A DNA stretch of 43,426 nucleotides, from contig NZ_QPLJ01000029.1 of the NCBI RefSeq assembly GCF_003340555.1, forward strand, positions 1-43,426, read 5' to 3'. This document shows, one piece after another, positions 32,710 to 41,060 of the stretch. Made by a program: the position numbers and the translations under genes. Origin of the DNA: Jannaschia formosa. Its GTDB lineage: Bacteria; Pseudomonadota; Alphaproteobacteria; Rhodobacterales; Rhodobacteraceae. Each line of letters begins with the position of its first letter. The first letter of the stretch is position 1. The notes below the pieces were generated by a model. That model ran no database searches. It worked only from the letters and a program-made list of their open reading frames with translations, and was not told the origin of the DNA.

Positions 32710-33594
32710 ATGGACGACTACGCCAATCCCTGGCTGCACCGGCTGAAATGGGCCTACCTGCTGCTGGTCGTGCTGACGCTGATGGCGCCGGTGCTCTATG
32801 TCATGTGGATTTCGTTCAACGCGAACGGGTTCGGGGCCAATGCCTACGACTTCACCTGGAAGTGGTACGGGCTGATCCTGTCGGACGCGCAGCTGATCGG
32901 CGCGCTGCGCTGGACGCTGGCATTGGCTTTGGTCGTGACCGCGATCACCGTGCCGATGGCTCTGGTCGCGGCCAAGCACTACAAGGCCACGCGCAACAAG
33001 CTGTTCCCGGTCTTCCTGCTTCTGGCGCCCCTGTTCGTGCCGCCGGACATCCTGGGCTCGGCGCTGCTGGTGTCGTTCAAGAACGCGAACCTCGCCTTCG
33101 TCTGGCTGGGCGACCGGCTCGGGACCGAGGCCTTCGACGCCTGGTTCCGCCTGTCCTTCCTGACGGCGGTGATCGGGCTGGTGATCTACACCATGCCCTA
33201 TGCCTTCGTCGTCATCCTCATCACCATGGGCCGCTACCGCGCCGAGCAGACCGAGGCGGCCCGCGCCTGTGGCGCGAATGGCTGGCGCGCATTCCGGGAC
33301 ATCGAGTTTCCGCAGATCCGCCCCGGCGTGCTGTCGGCCTGCGCCTTCACGGTGATCCTCGTCTTCAACGAATACACGCGGACCAGCCTGCTGAAAGGCG
33401 GGTTCGACACGTTCACCACCGTGCTCATCAGCCAGATGCTCAACACCGGCATGTCCGGCCAGAGCTATGCCATGTCGGCGATGGTCAGCTTCGTCGCCAT
33501 CGCGGTGATCGGCACGATCATCCTCGTCACCCTGATCCGGTCCGAGGCGCTGGCCCGCGAGGCGCGGGCGAAGGCCGAGCCGGTGATGTCATGA
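32710..33594 (+). CDS. ABC transporter permease (PotC-like)
   Basis: This 294-residue protein has six hydrophobic segments, starting WAYLLLVVLTLMAPVLYVMW (about 14-33). The EAA loop is EQTEAARACGANGWRAFRDI (about 178-197), which couples to the ATPase. LFVPPDILGSALLVSF and NEYTRTSLLKGGFDTFTTVL fit the PotC type. It starts three bases after the stop of the PotB-like gene and is the second membrane subunit of the importer. Confidence 0.9.
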   Translation: MDDYANPWLHRLKWAYLLLVVLTLMAPVLYVMWISFNANGFGANAYDFTWKWYGLILSDAQLIGALRWTLALALVVTAITVPMALVAAKHYKATRNKLFPVFLLLAPLFVPPDILGSALLVSFKNANLAFVWLGDRLGTEAFDAWFRLSFLTAVIGLVIYTMPYAFVVILITMGRYRAEQTEAARACGANGWRAFRDIEFPQIRPGVLSACAFTVILVFNEYTRTSLLKGGFDTFTTVLISQMLNTGMSGQSYAMSAMVSFVAIAVIGTIILVTLIRSEALAREARAKAEPVMS

Positions 33595-33610
33595 TCCGCG
33601 GAGCCACGCC

Positions 33611-34702
33611 ATGCTAGACCGAACCGCCGCGCCGGCCGTCGAGGTGCGCGGCCTGACCAAGACCTATGGCCCGGTGACCGCGCTGCGCGACGTCAGCGTG
33701 TCGATCGCCGCCGGGGAGTACTTCGTCCTGCTGGGCCCGTCGGGCGGCGGAAAGACGACGCTCCTGCGGGCCATCGGGGGCTTCCACCGGCCCACGGCGG
33801 GCGAGATCCTGCTGCACGGGAAGGAGGTCGGCCACTTGCCGCCGGACAAGCGCCCGACGACGATGGTGTTCCAGGCCTATGCCCTGTTCCCGCACATGAG
33901 CGTGGCGCAGAATGTAGGATACGGGCTGAAGGTCGCGGGGCTGCCCAAGGCGCAGATCGCCGACAAGGTCGCGCAGGCGCTGGAGATGGTCAGCCTTTCG
34001 CCCTTCGCCGACCGCCGTCCGCACGAGCTGTCGGGCGGGCAGCAGCAGCGGGTGCAGCTGGCCCGGGCCTTCGTGTTGGACCGCGACATCCTGCTTCTGG
34101 ACGAGCCGCTGGCCGCGCTCGACGCGCAGCTCAGGAAGGACATGTGCCTGGAGTTGAAGCACCTGCAGGAGAAGGTGGGCATCACCTTCATCCACGTGAC
34201 CCACAACCAGGAGGAGGCGATGACGGTGGCCGACCGCATCGCCCTGATCGCCAACGGCGACCTGGTGGAATACGGCGGCGCCCGCGACATCTACCGCGCC
34301 CCCGACAAGGCCTTCACCGCCGGCTTCGTGGGCGAGAACAACCTGCTGGCGGGCCGCGTCGCCGGCCTGTCCGGCGATTCCGTCGCCGTGGACGTGGCCG
34401 ATGCGCGGCTCCGGATCGACCGGCGCGGTCTCCGCGTCGCCGAGGGGCAGGAGGTCACGCTGTCGATCCGCTCCGAGGCGGTCCGGCTCTCGCGCGACAC
34501 CGGACATCTCGAGGGGCAGTCCATCGCCGGCACCTATACCGAGTCGGTCTATCTGGGTCTGACGACCTCGCACCGCGTGCGCCTGTCCGACGGCACGGAA
34601 ATGGTCGCGCGCGAGATATCGGAGCGGGACGACGCGCCCGCCCCCGGAACGCCGGTCGTCCTGTCCTGGGCGCCCGGCACCGCCCGCCTGCACGTGGAGT
34701 AG
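33611..34702 (+). CDS. ABC transporter ATPase (PotA-like)
   Basis: This 363-residue ATPase has Walker A GPSGGGKTTLL (about 40-50), Q-loop MVFQAYALFPHMSV, signature LSGGQQQRVQLARAF (about 138), Walker B DILLLDEPLAALDAQLRK, and H-loop VTHNQEEAM. A TOBE domain follows (about 275-360), as in PotA. It energises the PotB/PotC-like permeases just upstream. The bases CATGCTAG around its start codon resemble half of the first operator but lack the second half, so no site is claimed there. Confidence 0.93.
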   Translation: MLDRTAAPAVEVRGLTKTYGPVTALRDVSVSIAAGEYFVLLGPSGGGKTTLLRAIGGFHRPTAGEILLHGKEVGHLPPDKRPTTMVFQAYALFPHMSVAQNVGYGLKVAGLPKAQIADKVAQALEMVSLSPFADRRPHELSGGQQQRVQLARAFVLDRDILLLDEPLAALDAQLRKDMCLELKHLQEKVGITFIHVTHNQEEAMTVADRIALIANGDLVEYGGARDIYRAPDKAFTAGFVGENNLLAGRVAGLSGDSVAVDVADARLRIDRRGLRVAEGQEVTLSIRSEAVRLSRDTGHLEGQSIAGTYTESVYLGLTTSHRVRLSDGTEMVAREISERDDAPAPGTPVVLSWAPGTARLHVE

Positions 34703-34707
34703 CTGCA

Positions 34708-35601
34708 ATGGAGTCGAACCCCCGCATCCCCTTCCGCCTGTCGTCGGACCGGCCCCCGCTGGAGGGCCCGGACGGCAAGCGGCTGATCGTCCATGTCGCG
34801 ATGAACATCGAGTACTGGCCGATCGAGCGCCCGATGCCGCGCGGGATCATTCCCGCCCCCCACGGCGCGCAGCCCGCGCCGCCGGACGTGCCCAACTTCT
34901 CCTGGGTGGAATACGGGATGCGCTGCGGGATGCCGCGGATGCTCGACATGCTTTCGCGCAAGGGCATCGCCGCCTCGGCCTTCGTCAACGCGCAGGTGGC
35001 GGACGTCTATCCGTCGCTCATGGCCGCCGTGATCGATGCCGGGTGGGAGCTGGTCGGCCACGGCTGGTTCCAGCAATCGCTCAAGCAGGTGGAGGACGAG
35101 GCCGACACGATCCGCCGCTCGCTCGACCGGCTGGAGAAGGCGGGCGGCAAGCGGCCCCGCGCCTGGCTGGGGCCGGGGCTGGGCGAGACGGCGGACACGC
35201 CCGACCTGCTGCGCGCCGAGGGGATCGAGTTCCTGCACGACTGGGTGCTGGACGACCTGCCGACCTGGATCCGCACGAAGCACGGGCCGATGATCGGGCT
35301 GCCCTACACCTTCGAGCTGAACGACGTGCCGGTCTACGCGATCCAGAACGGGTCGACCGACGAGTATCTGAAGCGCGTCGAGGCGACGCTGGCGGTTTTC
35401 GAGCGGGAGCTGCGCGACCAGCCCCGGGTGCTGACGCTGGCGCTGCATCCCCACATCATCGGCGTGCCCCATGTCGCGCATTTCTTCGAGCAGGCGCTGG
35501 ACCTTCTGCTCGCGCGCGACGACACGGTCTTCATGACATCCAGCCCGATGGGCGAGTGGTTCGCCGCCGCCGACCCGCACGGGGCGGAGACGGTGCGATG
35601 A
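34708..35601 (+). CDS. polysaccharide deacetylase-family hydrolase (PuuE/allantoinase-like)
   Basis: This 297-residue protein has the NodB-type barrel. The first metal motif, usually TFDDGP, reads VAMNIEYW, closer to the NxE-type motif of PuuE-like allantoinases than to sugar deacetylases. ELVGHGWFQQSLKQ supplies a His (about 115), and LTLALHPHIIGVPH the C-terminal His. Members of this subgroup hydrolyse cyclic or linear amides in the cytoplasm. No signal peptide is visible. It is placed after the ATPase gene by five bases and overlaps the CoA-transferase (ATGA). A role in opening an amide or lactam ring is inferred. Confidence 0.82.
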   Translation: MESNPRIPFRLSSDRPPLEGPDGKRLIVHVAMNIEYWPIERPMPRGIIPAPHGAQPAPPDVPNFSWVEYGMRCGMPRMLDMLSRKGIAASAFVNAQVADVYPSLMAAVIDAGWELVGHGWFQQSLKQVEDEADTIRRSLDRLEKAGGKRPRAWLGPGLGETADTPDLLRAEGIEFLHDWVLDDLPTWIRTKHGPMIGLPYTFELNDVPVYAIQNGSTDEYLKRVEATLAVFERELRDQPRVLTLALHPHIIGVPHVAHFFEQALDLLLARDDTVFMTSSPMGEWFAAADPHGAETVR

Positions 35602-36785
35602 CCGGGCCTTCGACCGCTCTGCGCGACCTCAAGGTGCTGGACCTGACGCGGGTGCGCGCCGGGCCGACCTGCTGCCGCGTGCTGGCGGATTTCGGCGCGG
35701 ACGTCATCAAGATCGAGGCCCCGGCAGGCAAGGACCCCTCGGCCGGGGTCAGCGGGGCGCGGCACGGCTACGACATGCTTAACCTGCACCGCAACAAGCG
35801 GTCGCTGACGCTGGACCTCAAGTCCGACGAGGGGCGCGCGCTGTTCCTGAAGCTGACGGAGGGCGCCGACGTCGTGGTCGAGAACTTCCGTCCCGACGTG
35901 AAGGACCGGCTGGGGATCGCCTATGACGACCTCGCCGCCGTAAATCCGCGGATCATTCTCGCCTCGATCTCGGGCTTCGGGCAGGACGGGCCCTACGCGA
36001 AGCGCGCTGGCTTCGACCAGATCGCGCAGGGCATGGGCGGGCTGATGGGCGTGACCGGTGACCCGGACGGGCCGCCGATGCGGGCCGGGACCGCCGTCGC
36101 CGACCTGACCTCGGGGCTCTATGCCGCGCTCGGCATCTTCGTCGCCTTGCAGGAACGCGCGGTCTCGGGCAGGGGCCAATGGGTGCAATCCTCGCTGCTC
36201 GGTGCGCAGATCGCGATGATGGACTTCCAGGCCGCCCGCTACCTGATCGACGGAGAGGTCCCCGGCTCGACCGGGAACGACCATCCGACCGTCACGCCGA
36301 TGGGCGTGGTAGCCACGAAGGATGGCCACCTGAACCTCGGGGTGGGCAGCGACGCGCAGTGGCGCGCCTTCTGCGAGCTGATCGGCAAGCCCGACTGGGG
36401 CACCGACCCGGCATATGCCACCAACGAGGCCCGCAGCGAGCGCCGCTCCGAAGTCTGGGACATGCTTGCGCCCGTCTTCGCGGAGCGCACGACCGCCGAC
36501 TGGGTCGAGGCGCTGGAGGCGGCGTCCGTCCCCGCCGGTCCGATCTACCGCATGGACGAGGTCTTCGCCGACGCGCAGGTGCGCCATCTCGGCATGGCCG
36601 CCGCCGTCCAACATCCCGTGCGCGGCGAGACCCGTCTCGTCGCCCAACCCGTCCACCTGTCGCGCACGCCGGCCGCGATCCACGTCTCCGCCCCCGATGC
36701 CGGGGCCCATTCCGACGCCATCCTGGCCGATCTCGGCCTGTCGGAGGACGAGATCGCCGCCTTGCGCGACAAGGCCGTCATCTAG
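35598..36785 (+). CDS. CaiB/BaiF-family (class III) CoA-transferase
   Basis: This 395-residue protein has the family start LKVLDLTRVRAGPTCCRVLADFGADVIKIE (parts LKVLDLTRVRAGPTCC and DFGADVIKIE), ENFRPDV, ISGFGQDGPYAKRAGFD and MRAGTAVADLTSGLYAALG with the catalytic Asp near residue 166. It transfers CoA from a donor acyl-CoA to an organic acid, commonly a dicarboxylate such as succinate, mesaconate, itaconate or formate/oxalate relatives. The ATG overlaps the deacetylase stop, and the acyl-CoA dehydrogenase follows after ten bases. It probably activates the acid for the dehydrogenase, hydratase and CitE-like lyase. Confidence 0.92.
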   Translation: MTGPSTALRDLKVLDLTRVRAGPTCCRVLADFGADVIKIEAPAGKDPSAGVSGARHGYDMLNLHRNKRSLTLDLKSDEGRALFLKLTEGADVVVENFRPDVKDRLGIAYDDLAAVNPRIILASISGFGQDGPYAKRAGFDQIAQGMGGLMGVTGDPDGPPMRAGTAVADLTSGLYAALGIFVALQERAVSGRGQWVQSSLLGAQIAMMDFQAARYLIDGEVPGSTGNDHPTVTPMGVVATKDGHLNLGVGSDAQWRAFCELIGKPDWGTDPAYATNEARSERRSEVWDMLAPVFAERTTADWVEALEAASVPAGPIYRMDEVFADAQVRHLGMAAAVQHPVRGETRLVAQPVHLSRTPAAIHVSAPDAGAHSDAILADLGLSEDEIAALRDKAVI

Positions 36786-36795
36786 AGGACACGCC

Positions 36796-37986
36796 ATGAA
36801 CCACCACGACCCGAACGCCATCACGATGCCCGTCGCCCCGGCCTGGGGCGACATCCGCGACGCGGTCGGCCGGCTCTGCGAGGATTTCCCGAACGAGTAC
36901 TGGCTGAAGCTCGACAAGGCCGACGCCTATCCGCACGATTTCGTGCAGGCGCTGACGGAGTCCGGCTTCCTCGCCGCGCTGATCCCGGAGGAATACGGCG
37001 GCTCGGGCCTGCCGCTTTCCGCCGCGGGCGCGGTGCTGGAGACGATCCACGCCAAGGGCTGCAACGCCGCCGCCTGCCACGCGCAGATGTACACGATGGG
37101 GACGGTGCTCAAGCACGGCTCGGAAGAGCAGAAGAAGAAGTACCTGCCGAAGATTGCGAGCGGAGAGCTGCGCCTGCAGGCCTTCGGCGTGACCGAGCCC
37201 ACGACCGGCAGCGACACGACCCAGCTGAAGACCAAGGCCGAGAAGACCGACCGGGGCACCTATGTCGTCAACGGCCAGAAGGTCTGGACCAGCCGTGCGC
37301 TCGAATCGGACCTGATGCTGCTGCTTGCCCGGACCACGCCCGCGGCCGAGTGCCGGAAGCGGTCCGACGGGATATCCGCCTTCCTCATCGACATGAACGA
37401 GGCGAAGGAGAACGGGCTCTCGCTGTCGAAGATCGACGCGATGATCAACCACAACTCCTGCGAGTGCTTCTTCGACAATGTCGAGATCCCCGCCGACACG
37501 CTGGTCGGCGAGGAGGGGAAGGGCTTCCGCTACATCGTCGACAGCATGAACGCCGAGCGGGTGCTGATCGCCTACGAGTGCATCGGCGACGCGAAGTTCT
37601 TCATCGGGAAGGCTTGCGAGTACGCGAACGACCGGGAGGTCTTCGGAGGGCCCATCGGCGCCAACCAGGGCATCCAGTTCCCCATCGCGCAGGCATACGC
37701 TCAGGCGCAGGCGGCGGAGTTGATGGTGACCAAGGCCGCCGCCCTGTTCGACGCGGGCGAGAAGGCTGGGGCCGAGGCGAACATGGCCAAGCTGCTGGCC
37801 GCCGACGCCTCCTGGGCCGCCGCCGAGGTCTGCATGCAGGTCTATGGCGGCTTCGCCTTCGCCCGCGAATACGGGATTGAGCGCAAGTGGCGCGAGGCGC
37901 GGCTCTACCAGACGGCGCCGATCTCGAAGAACATGATCTTCGGCTATCTGGGCCAGCACGTCCTCGGCCTGCCAAGGAGTTATTGA
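36796..37986 (+). CDS. acyl-CoA dehydrogenase
   Basis: This 396-residue flavoprotein has the usual three domains. FAD and substrate motifs include AFGVTEPTTGSDTTQLKTKA (about 132-152) and MQVYGGFAFAREYGIERKWR near the C-terminus. The site of the common catalytic Glu (YEGT) reads YQTAP, but helix G has SMNAERVLIAY, whose Glu matches the alternative base used by isovaleryl-CoA dehydrogenase. So it should be active and of the branched-chain type. Electrons would go to ETF. GAGG precedes the ATG. It fits a step between CoA activation and hydration in this operon. Confidence 0.9.
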   Translation: MNHHDPNAITMPVAPAWGDIRDAVGRLCEDFPNEYWLKLDKADAYPHDFVQALTESGFLAALIPEEYGGSGLPLSAAGAVLETIHAKGCNAAACHAQMYTMGTVLKHGSEEQKKKYLPKIASGELRLQAFGVTEPTTGSDTTQLKTKAEKTDRGTYVVNGQKVWTSRALESDLMLLLARTTPAAECRKRSDGISAFLIDMNEAKENGLSLSKIDAMINHNSCECFFDNVEIPADTLVGEEGKGFRYIVDSMNAERVLIAYECIGDAKFFIGKACEYANDREVFGGPIGANQGIQFPIAQAYAQAQAAELMVTKAAALFDAGEKAGAEANMAKLLAADASWAAAEVCMQVYGGFAFAREYGIERKWREARLYQTAPISKNMIFGYLGQHVLGLPRSY

Positions 37987-38067
37987 CGCGGGGTCCCCCG
38001 CGCCAACACAGTGCGAACCATCAATGACGGGCACCAAGCCCGCATCCACAACCGACGGGAGAACAAC

Positions 38068-39024
38068 ATGAAAGCCTTTGCATCCCTGGCCGCCGCCCTG
38101 CTGATGGGCACCGCGGCCGTCGCCCAGACCAACTGGGACATGGCGACGCCCTATCCGGACTCGGAGTTCCATACCCGCAACATCCAGCAATTCGCCCAGG
38201 ACGTGTCCGAGGCGACGGGCGGCGATCTGAACATCACCGTCCATTCCGGCGCCTCGCTGTTCAAGCATCCGGAGATCAAGCGCTCGGTCCAGAACCAGTT
38301 CGTGCCGATGGGCGAGGTGCTGATGGCGAACCTCTTCAACGAGGACCCGATCTTCGGCGCCGACAACATCCCCTTCATCGCCACCACCTACGACGAGGCC
38401 AAGGCGCTCTGGGACGCGCAGCGCCCGCTGGTCGAGGAGAAGCTGGCCGAGGACGGCATCCGTCTTCTCTATGCGGTGCCGTGGCCGGGGCAGGGGTTCT
38501 ATACGAACAAGGAGCTGACCTCGGGCAGCGACCTGGAGGGGATGCGCTTCCGCACCTACAACGCGACGACCGCGCGGATGGCCGAGCTGATGAACGCCTC
38601 GCCCACCACCATAGAGGCGGTGGAGATCCCGCAGGCCTTCTCGACCGGCATCGTCGACGCGATGGTGACCTCGGGCGCGACGGGCGTGAACACCAAGGCC
38701 TGGGACTTCACCGACGAGTTCTACGACCTTCAGGCCTGGATGCCGAAGAACATGATCATCGTGAACGAGGCCGCCTTCTCGGGCCTGCCCGAGGAGCAGC
38801 AGCAGGCGATCCTCGACGCCGCCGCCGCCGCCGAGACCCGCGGCTGGGAGATGAGCGAGGAGGTCGCGCAATCCTCCGTCGCGACGCTGGGCGAGAACAT
38901 GACCGTGCGTCCCGTCCCCGAGGCCCTCGTCTCGGCCCTGGAAGAGGTCGGCCAGACCATGGCGCAGGAATGGGCCGAGAGCGTCGGCGAAGAGGCGCAG
39001 GCGATCCTCGACGCGGTGAACTGA
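38068..39024 (+). CDS. TRAP transporter periplasmic substrate-binding protein (DctP, family 7)
   Basis: This 318-residue protein starts with a Sec signal (MKAFASLAAALLMGTAAVAQ, cleavage after AVA). Family 7 features are FAQDVSEATGGDLNITVHSG, LEGMRFRTYNATTARMAELM with the carboxylate-binding Arg, and VEIPQAFSTGIVDAMVTSG. The ATG at 38068 is preceded by GGGAGA; an upstream in-frame ATG at 38011 has none. It differs in sequence from the binding protein at 20315, so the two TRAP systems probably take different acids. A strong hairpin follows the stop. Confidence 0.92.
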   Translation: MKAFASLAAALLMGTAAVAQTNWDMATPYPDSEFHTRNIQQFAQDVSEATGGDLNITVHSGASLFKHPEIKRSVQNQFVPMGEVLMANLFNEDPIFGADNIPFIATTYDEAKALWDAQRPLVEEKLAEDGIRLLYAVPWPGQGFYTNKELTSGSDLEGMRFRTYNATTARMAELMNASPTTIEAVEIPQAFSTGIVDAMVTSGATGVNTKAWDFTDEFYDLQAWMPKNMIIVNEAAFSGLPEEQQQAILDAAAAAETRGWEMSEEVAQSSVATLGENMTVRPVPEALVSALEEVGQTMAQEWAESVGEEAQAILDAVN

Positions 39025-39047
39025 GCCGCCCCTTCCGCGCATGATCC

Positions 39048-39071
39048 GCAGCCGCCTTTCGAGGCGGCTGC
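39048..39071 (+). terminator. hairpin (partial terminator) after the second TRAP binding-protein gene
   Basis: GCAGCCGCCT (39048-39057) pairs perfectly with AGGCGGCTGC (39062-39071) around the very stable loop TTCG, followed by CCCCTTTCG. It lies 23 bases after the stop. It would protect or partly terminate the message so that binding protein exceeds permeases. It also argues against the ATG at 39041 as the next gene start. Confidence 0.6.
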
Positions 39072-39103
39072 CCCTTTCGATCCAGCAGGAGGGCCCGGGC
39101 CCC

Positions 39104-39652
39104 ATGCCGACACGCGCGCTCGACGCGATCTACCGCGCCGCCGGCGTCCTCGCGGGGATCTTCCTCGTCGCCATCTGCGTCATCGTCTGCGCCCAGATCG
39201 TGGCGCGCCAGTTCCAGGCGATCATCCCCTCGGCGGACCAGTTCGCTGGCTTCTGCCTTGCCGCGACCTCCTTCCTGGGCCTCGCCTACAGCTTTCGCAG
39301 CGGCAGCCATATCCGCGTCACGCTGTTCGTGCGCGCGCTGGGCGGCACGGCCCAGCGGCTCGCGCTGATCGCGGCGCTGGGCATCGCGGCGGCGATCACC
39401 GGCGTGCTGGCCTGGCACACGGTCGCGATGGTCTGGCAGAACTTCAGCCGGGGCGAGGTCACCTCGGGCCTCGTCCCGGTCCCGCTCTGGCTGCCGCAGG
39501 CGGCGATGGCGATCGGGCTGGCCCTGTTCGCGCTGGCCGTGGTCGAGGATCTGGTCCGGGTACTGCTCGGCCATCCGCCCGAATTCGAGGCGGCCGAGGC
39601 CGCCAACGAGATCTCCGCCGAGCCGGTCGACGGCTCCGCCGACGCGCCCTGA
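39104..39652 (+). CDS. TRAP transporter small permease (DctQ-like)
   Basis: This 182-residue protein has four hydrophobic segments (AAGVLAGIFLVAICVIVCAQ, FAGFCLAATSFLGLAYSF, LALIAALGIAAAITGVLAW and AAMAIGLALFALAVVEDLV) and the DctQ-like FRSGSHIRVTLF loop. The ATG at 39104 has AGGAGGG upstream. The Glu-rich tail (FEAAEAANEISAEPVDG) is cytoplasmic. It pairs with the large permease at 39675. Confidence 0.88.
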   Translation: MPTRALDAIYRAAGVLAGIFLVAICVIVCAQIVARQFQAIIPSADQFAGFCLAATSFLGLAYSFRSGSHIRVTLFVRALGGTAQRLALIAALGIAAAITGVLAWHTVAMVWQNFSRGEVTSGLVPVPLWLPQAAMAIGLALFALAVVEDLVRVLLGHPPEFEAAEAANEISAEPVDGSADAP

Positions 39653-39674
39653 AACGCTCCGAGAGGCGACTTCC

Positions 39675-40979
39675 ATGGACCCGAACCTCGTCGCCCTCCT
39701 GCTGATCGGGCTGTTGCTCGCGCTGCTCGCGCTCGGCGTCTGGGTGGCGCTGGCGCTGACCATCGTCGGCTACCTCGGCATCGCCTGGTTCACCGGCGCG
39801 CCTGCGGGCGCGATCATGGCGACGACGATCTGGGGGCAGTCCTGGTCCTGGGCGCTGACGGCGCTGCCCTTGTTCATCTGGATGGGCGAGATCCTCTACC
39901 GCACGCGGCTCGCCGCCAGCATGTTCACGGGGCTGGCGCCCTGGTTGACCGGGCTGCCGGGGCAGCTTCTGCATGTGAACGTCGTGAGCTGCGGCCTCTT
40001 CGCCGCCGTCTCGGGCTCGTCGGCGGCGACCACGGCCACCATCGGCCGCATCACCATCCCGGAGCTGGAGAAGCGCGCCTACGACCAGCGGATGATCGTC
40101 GGCTCGCTCGCGGGCTCGGCCACGCTGGGCTTCCTCATCCCGCCCTCGATCATCCTGATCGTCTACGGCGTGGCGGCCGAGGTCTCGATCAGCCGCCTGT
40201 TCATCGCGGGCATCCTGCCGGGTCTGATGCTGATGGGCCTGTTCATGGGCTACATCATGCTCTGGTCGGCCTTCCACCGCGACCGCTTCCCGCCGAGGGA
40301 AGCGTCGATGCCGATGCTCCAGCGCCTGCGCGCCACGGCCGGGCTGTTCCCGATGATCGGGCTGATCGTCGTTGTGATCGGCTCGATCTATGCGGGCTTC
40401 GCCACCCCGACCGAGGCGGCGGCAGTGGGCGTCGTGGGGGCGCTGATCCTGTCGGCCCTGAGCGGGACGATGTCCTGGGCCTCGTTCCGTGACAGCGTCG
40501 AGGGCGCGACGAAGACGACCTGCATGATCACGCTGATCCTGGGCGGGGCGGCCTTCCTCTCGGTCGCGATGGGCTTCACCGGCATCCCGCGCACGCTTGC
40601 CGCCTGGGTCGGATCGTTCGAGCTGAGCCAGTTCCAGCTTCTGATCGCGCTGACGGTCCTGTTCATCGTGATGGGCTGCTTCCTCGACGGAATCTCCATC
40701 GTGGTGCTGACGGCTTCGGTCATCATGCCGATGGTGCAGGCGGCGGGAATCGACCTGATCTGGTTCGGCATCTACCTCGTCATCGTGATCGAGATGTCGC
40801 AGATCACGCCGCCGGTGGGGATCAACCTGTTCATCCTGCAGGCCATGACCCGCCACGACCTCTTGCAGGTGGCGAAGATGGCCTTCCCGTTCTTCCTGGT
40901 GCTGGTGCTGGCGACCTTCCTGCTGATCCTGTTCCCGGGGATCGCAACGTTGCTGCCGTCGCTGATGACGCGCGGCTAA
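39675..40979 (+). CDS. TRAP transporter large permease (DctM-like)
   Basis: This 434-residue membrane protein has about twelve hydrophobic segments. Typical DctM parts are ALPLFIWMGEILYRTRLAAS, LFAAVSGSSAATTATIGRIT, GSATLGFLIPPSIILIVYGV and IEMSQITPPVGINLFILQAM. GAGAGGCGA lies upstream of the ATG. It is the last gene of the rightward operon; only a short CCCC/GGGG hairpin (near 40981-40993) follows the stop, too weak to call a terminator. Confidence 0.94.
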   Translation: MDPNLVALLLIGLLLALLALGVWVALALTIVGYLGIAWFTGAPAGAIMATTIWGQSWSWALTALPLFIWMGEILYRTRLAASMFTGLAPWLTGLPGQLLHVNVVSCGLFAAVSGSSAATTATIGRITIPELEKRAYDQRMIVGSLAGSATLGFLIPPSIILIVYGVAAEVSISRLFIAGILPGLMLMGLFMGYIMLWSAFHRDRFPPREASMPMLQRLRATAGLFPMIGLIVVVIGSIYAGFATPTEAAAVGVVGALILSALSGTMSWASFRDSVEGATKTTCMITLILGGAAFLSVAMGFTGIPRTLAAWVGSFELSQFQLLIALTVLFIVMGCFLDGISIVVLTASVIMPMVQAAGIDLIWFGIYLVIVIEMSQITPPVGINLFILQAMTRHDLLQVAKMAFPFFLVLVLATFLLILFPGIATLLPSLMTRG

Positions 40980-41017
40980 CCCCTTGGCGGGGCTTCGGAT
41001 CTAGACTGAGGGAAGGT

Positions 41018-41060
41018 TGGCTCCGGCGGCAGGGATCGAACCTGCGACCAATTGATTAAC
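41018..41060 (-). pseudogene. 3' fragment of tRNA-Asn (probable integration-site remnant)
   Basis: On the minus strand this reads from the anticodon GTT through TAATCAATTGGTCGC, the T-arm GCAGGTTCGATCCCTGC and the acceptor end GCCGGAGCCA. These are the 3' half of a tRNA-Asn(GUU). The sequence before GTT (CCAAAAC) does not supply the 5' half, D-arm or the matching anticodon stem, so it cannot be a functional tRNA. Such 3' halves are left at one end of elements integrated by tyrosine recombinases into tRNA genes. No integrase gene is visible next to it. Confidence 0.75.

Noticed and set aside
33606-33616. CATGCTAG at the start of the PotA-like gene, resembling operator half-site
   Set aside because: The second half-site is missing (CATGCTAGACCG) and the gene is internal to an operon.
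41018-41060. A functional tRNA-Asn
   Set aside because: The 5' half with D-arm and anticodon-stem partner is absent upstream of the anticodon.
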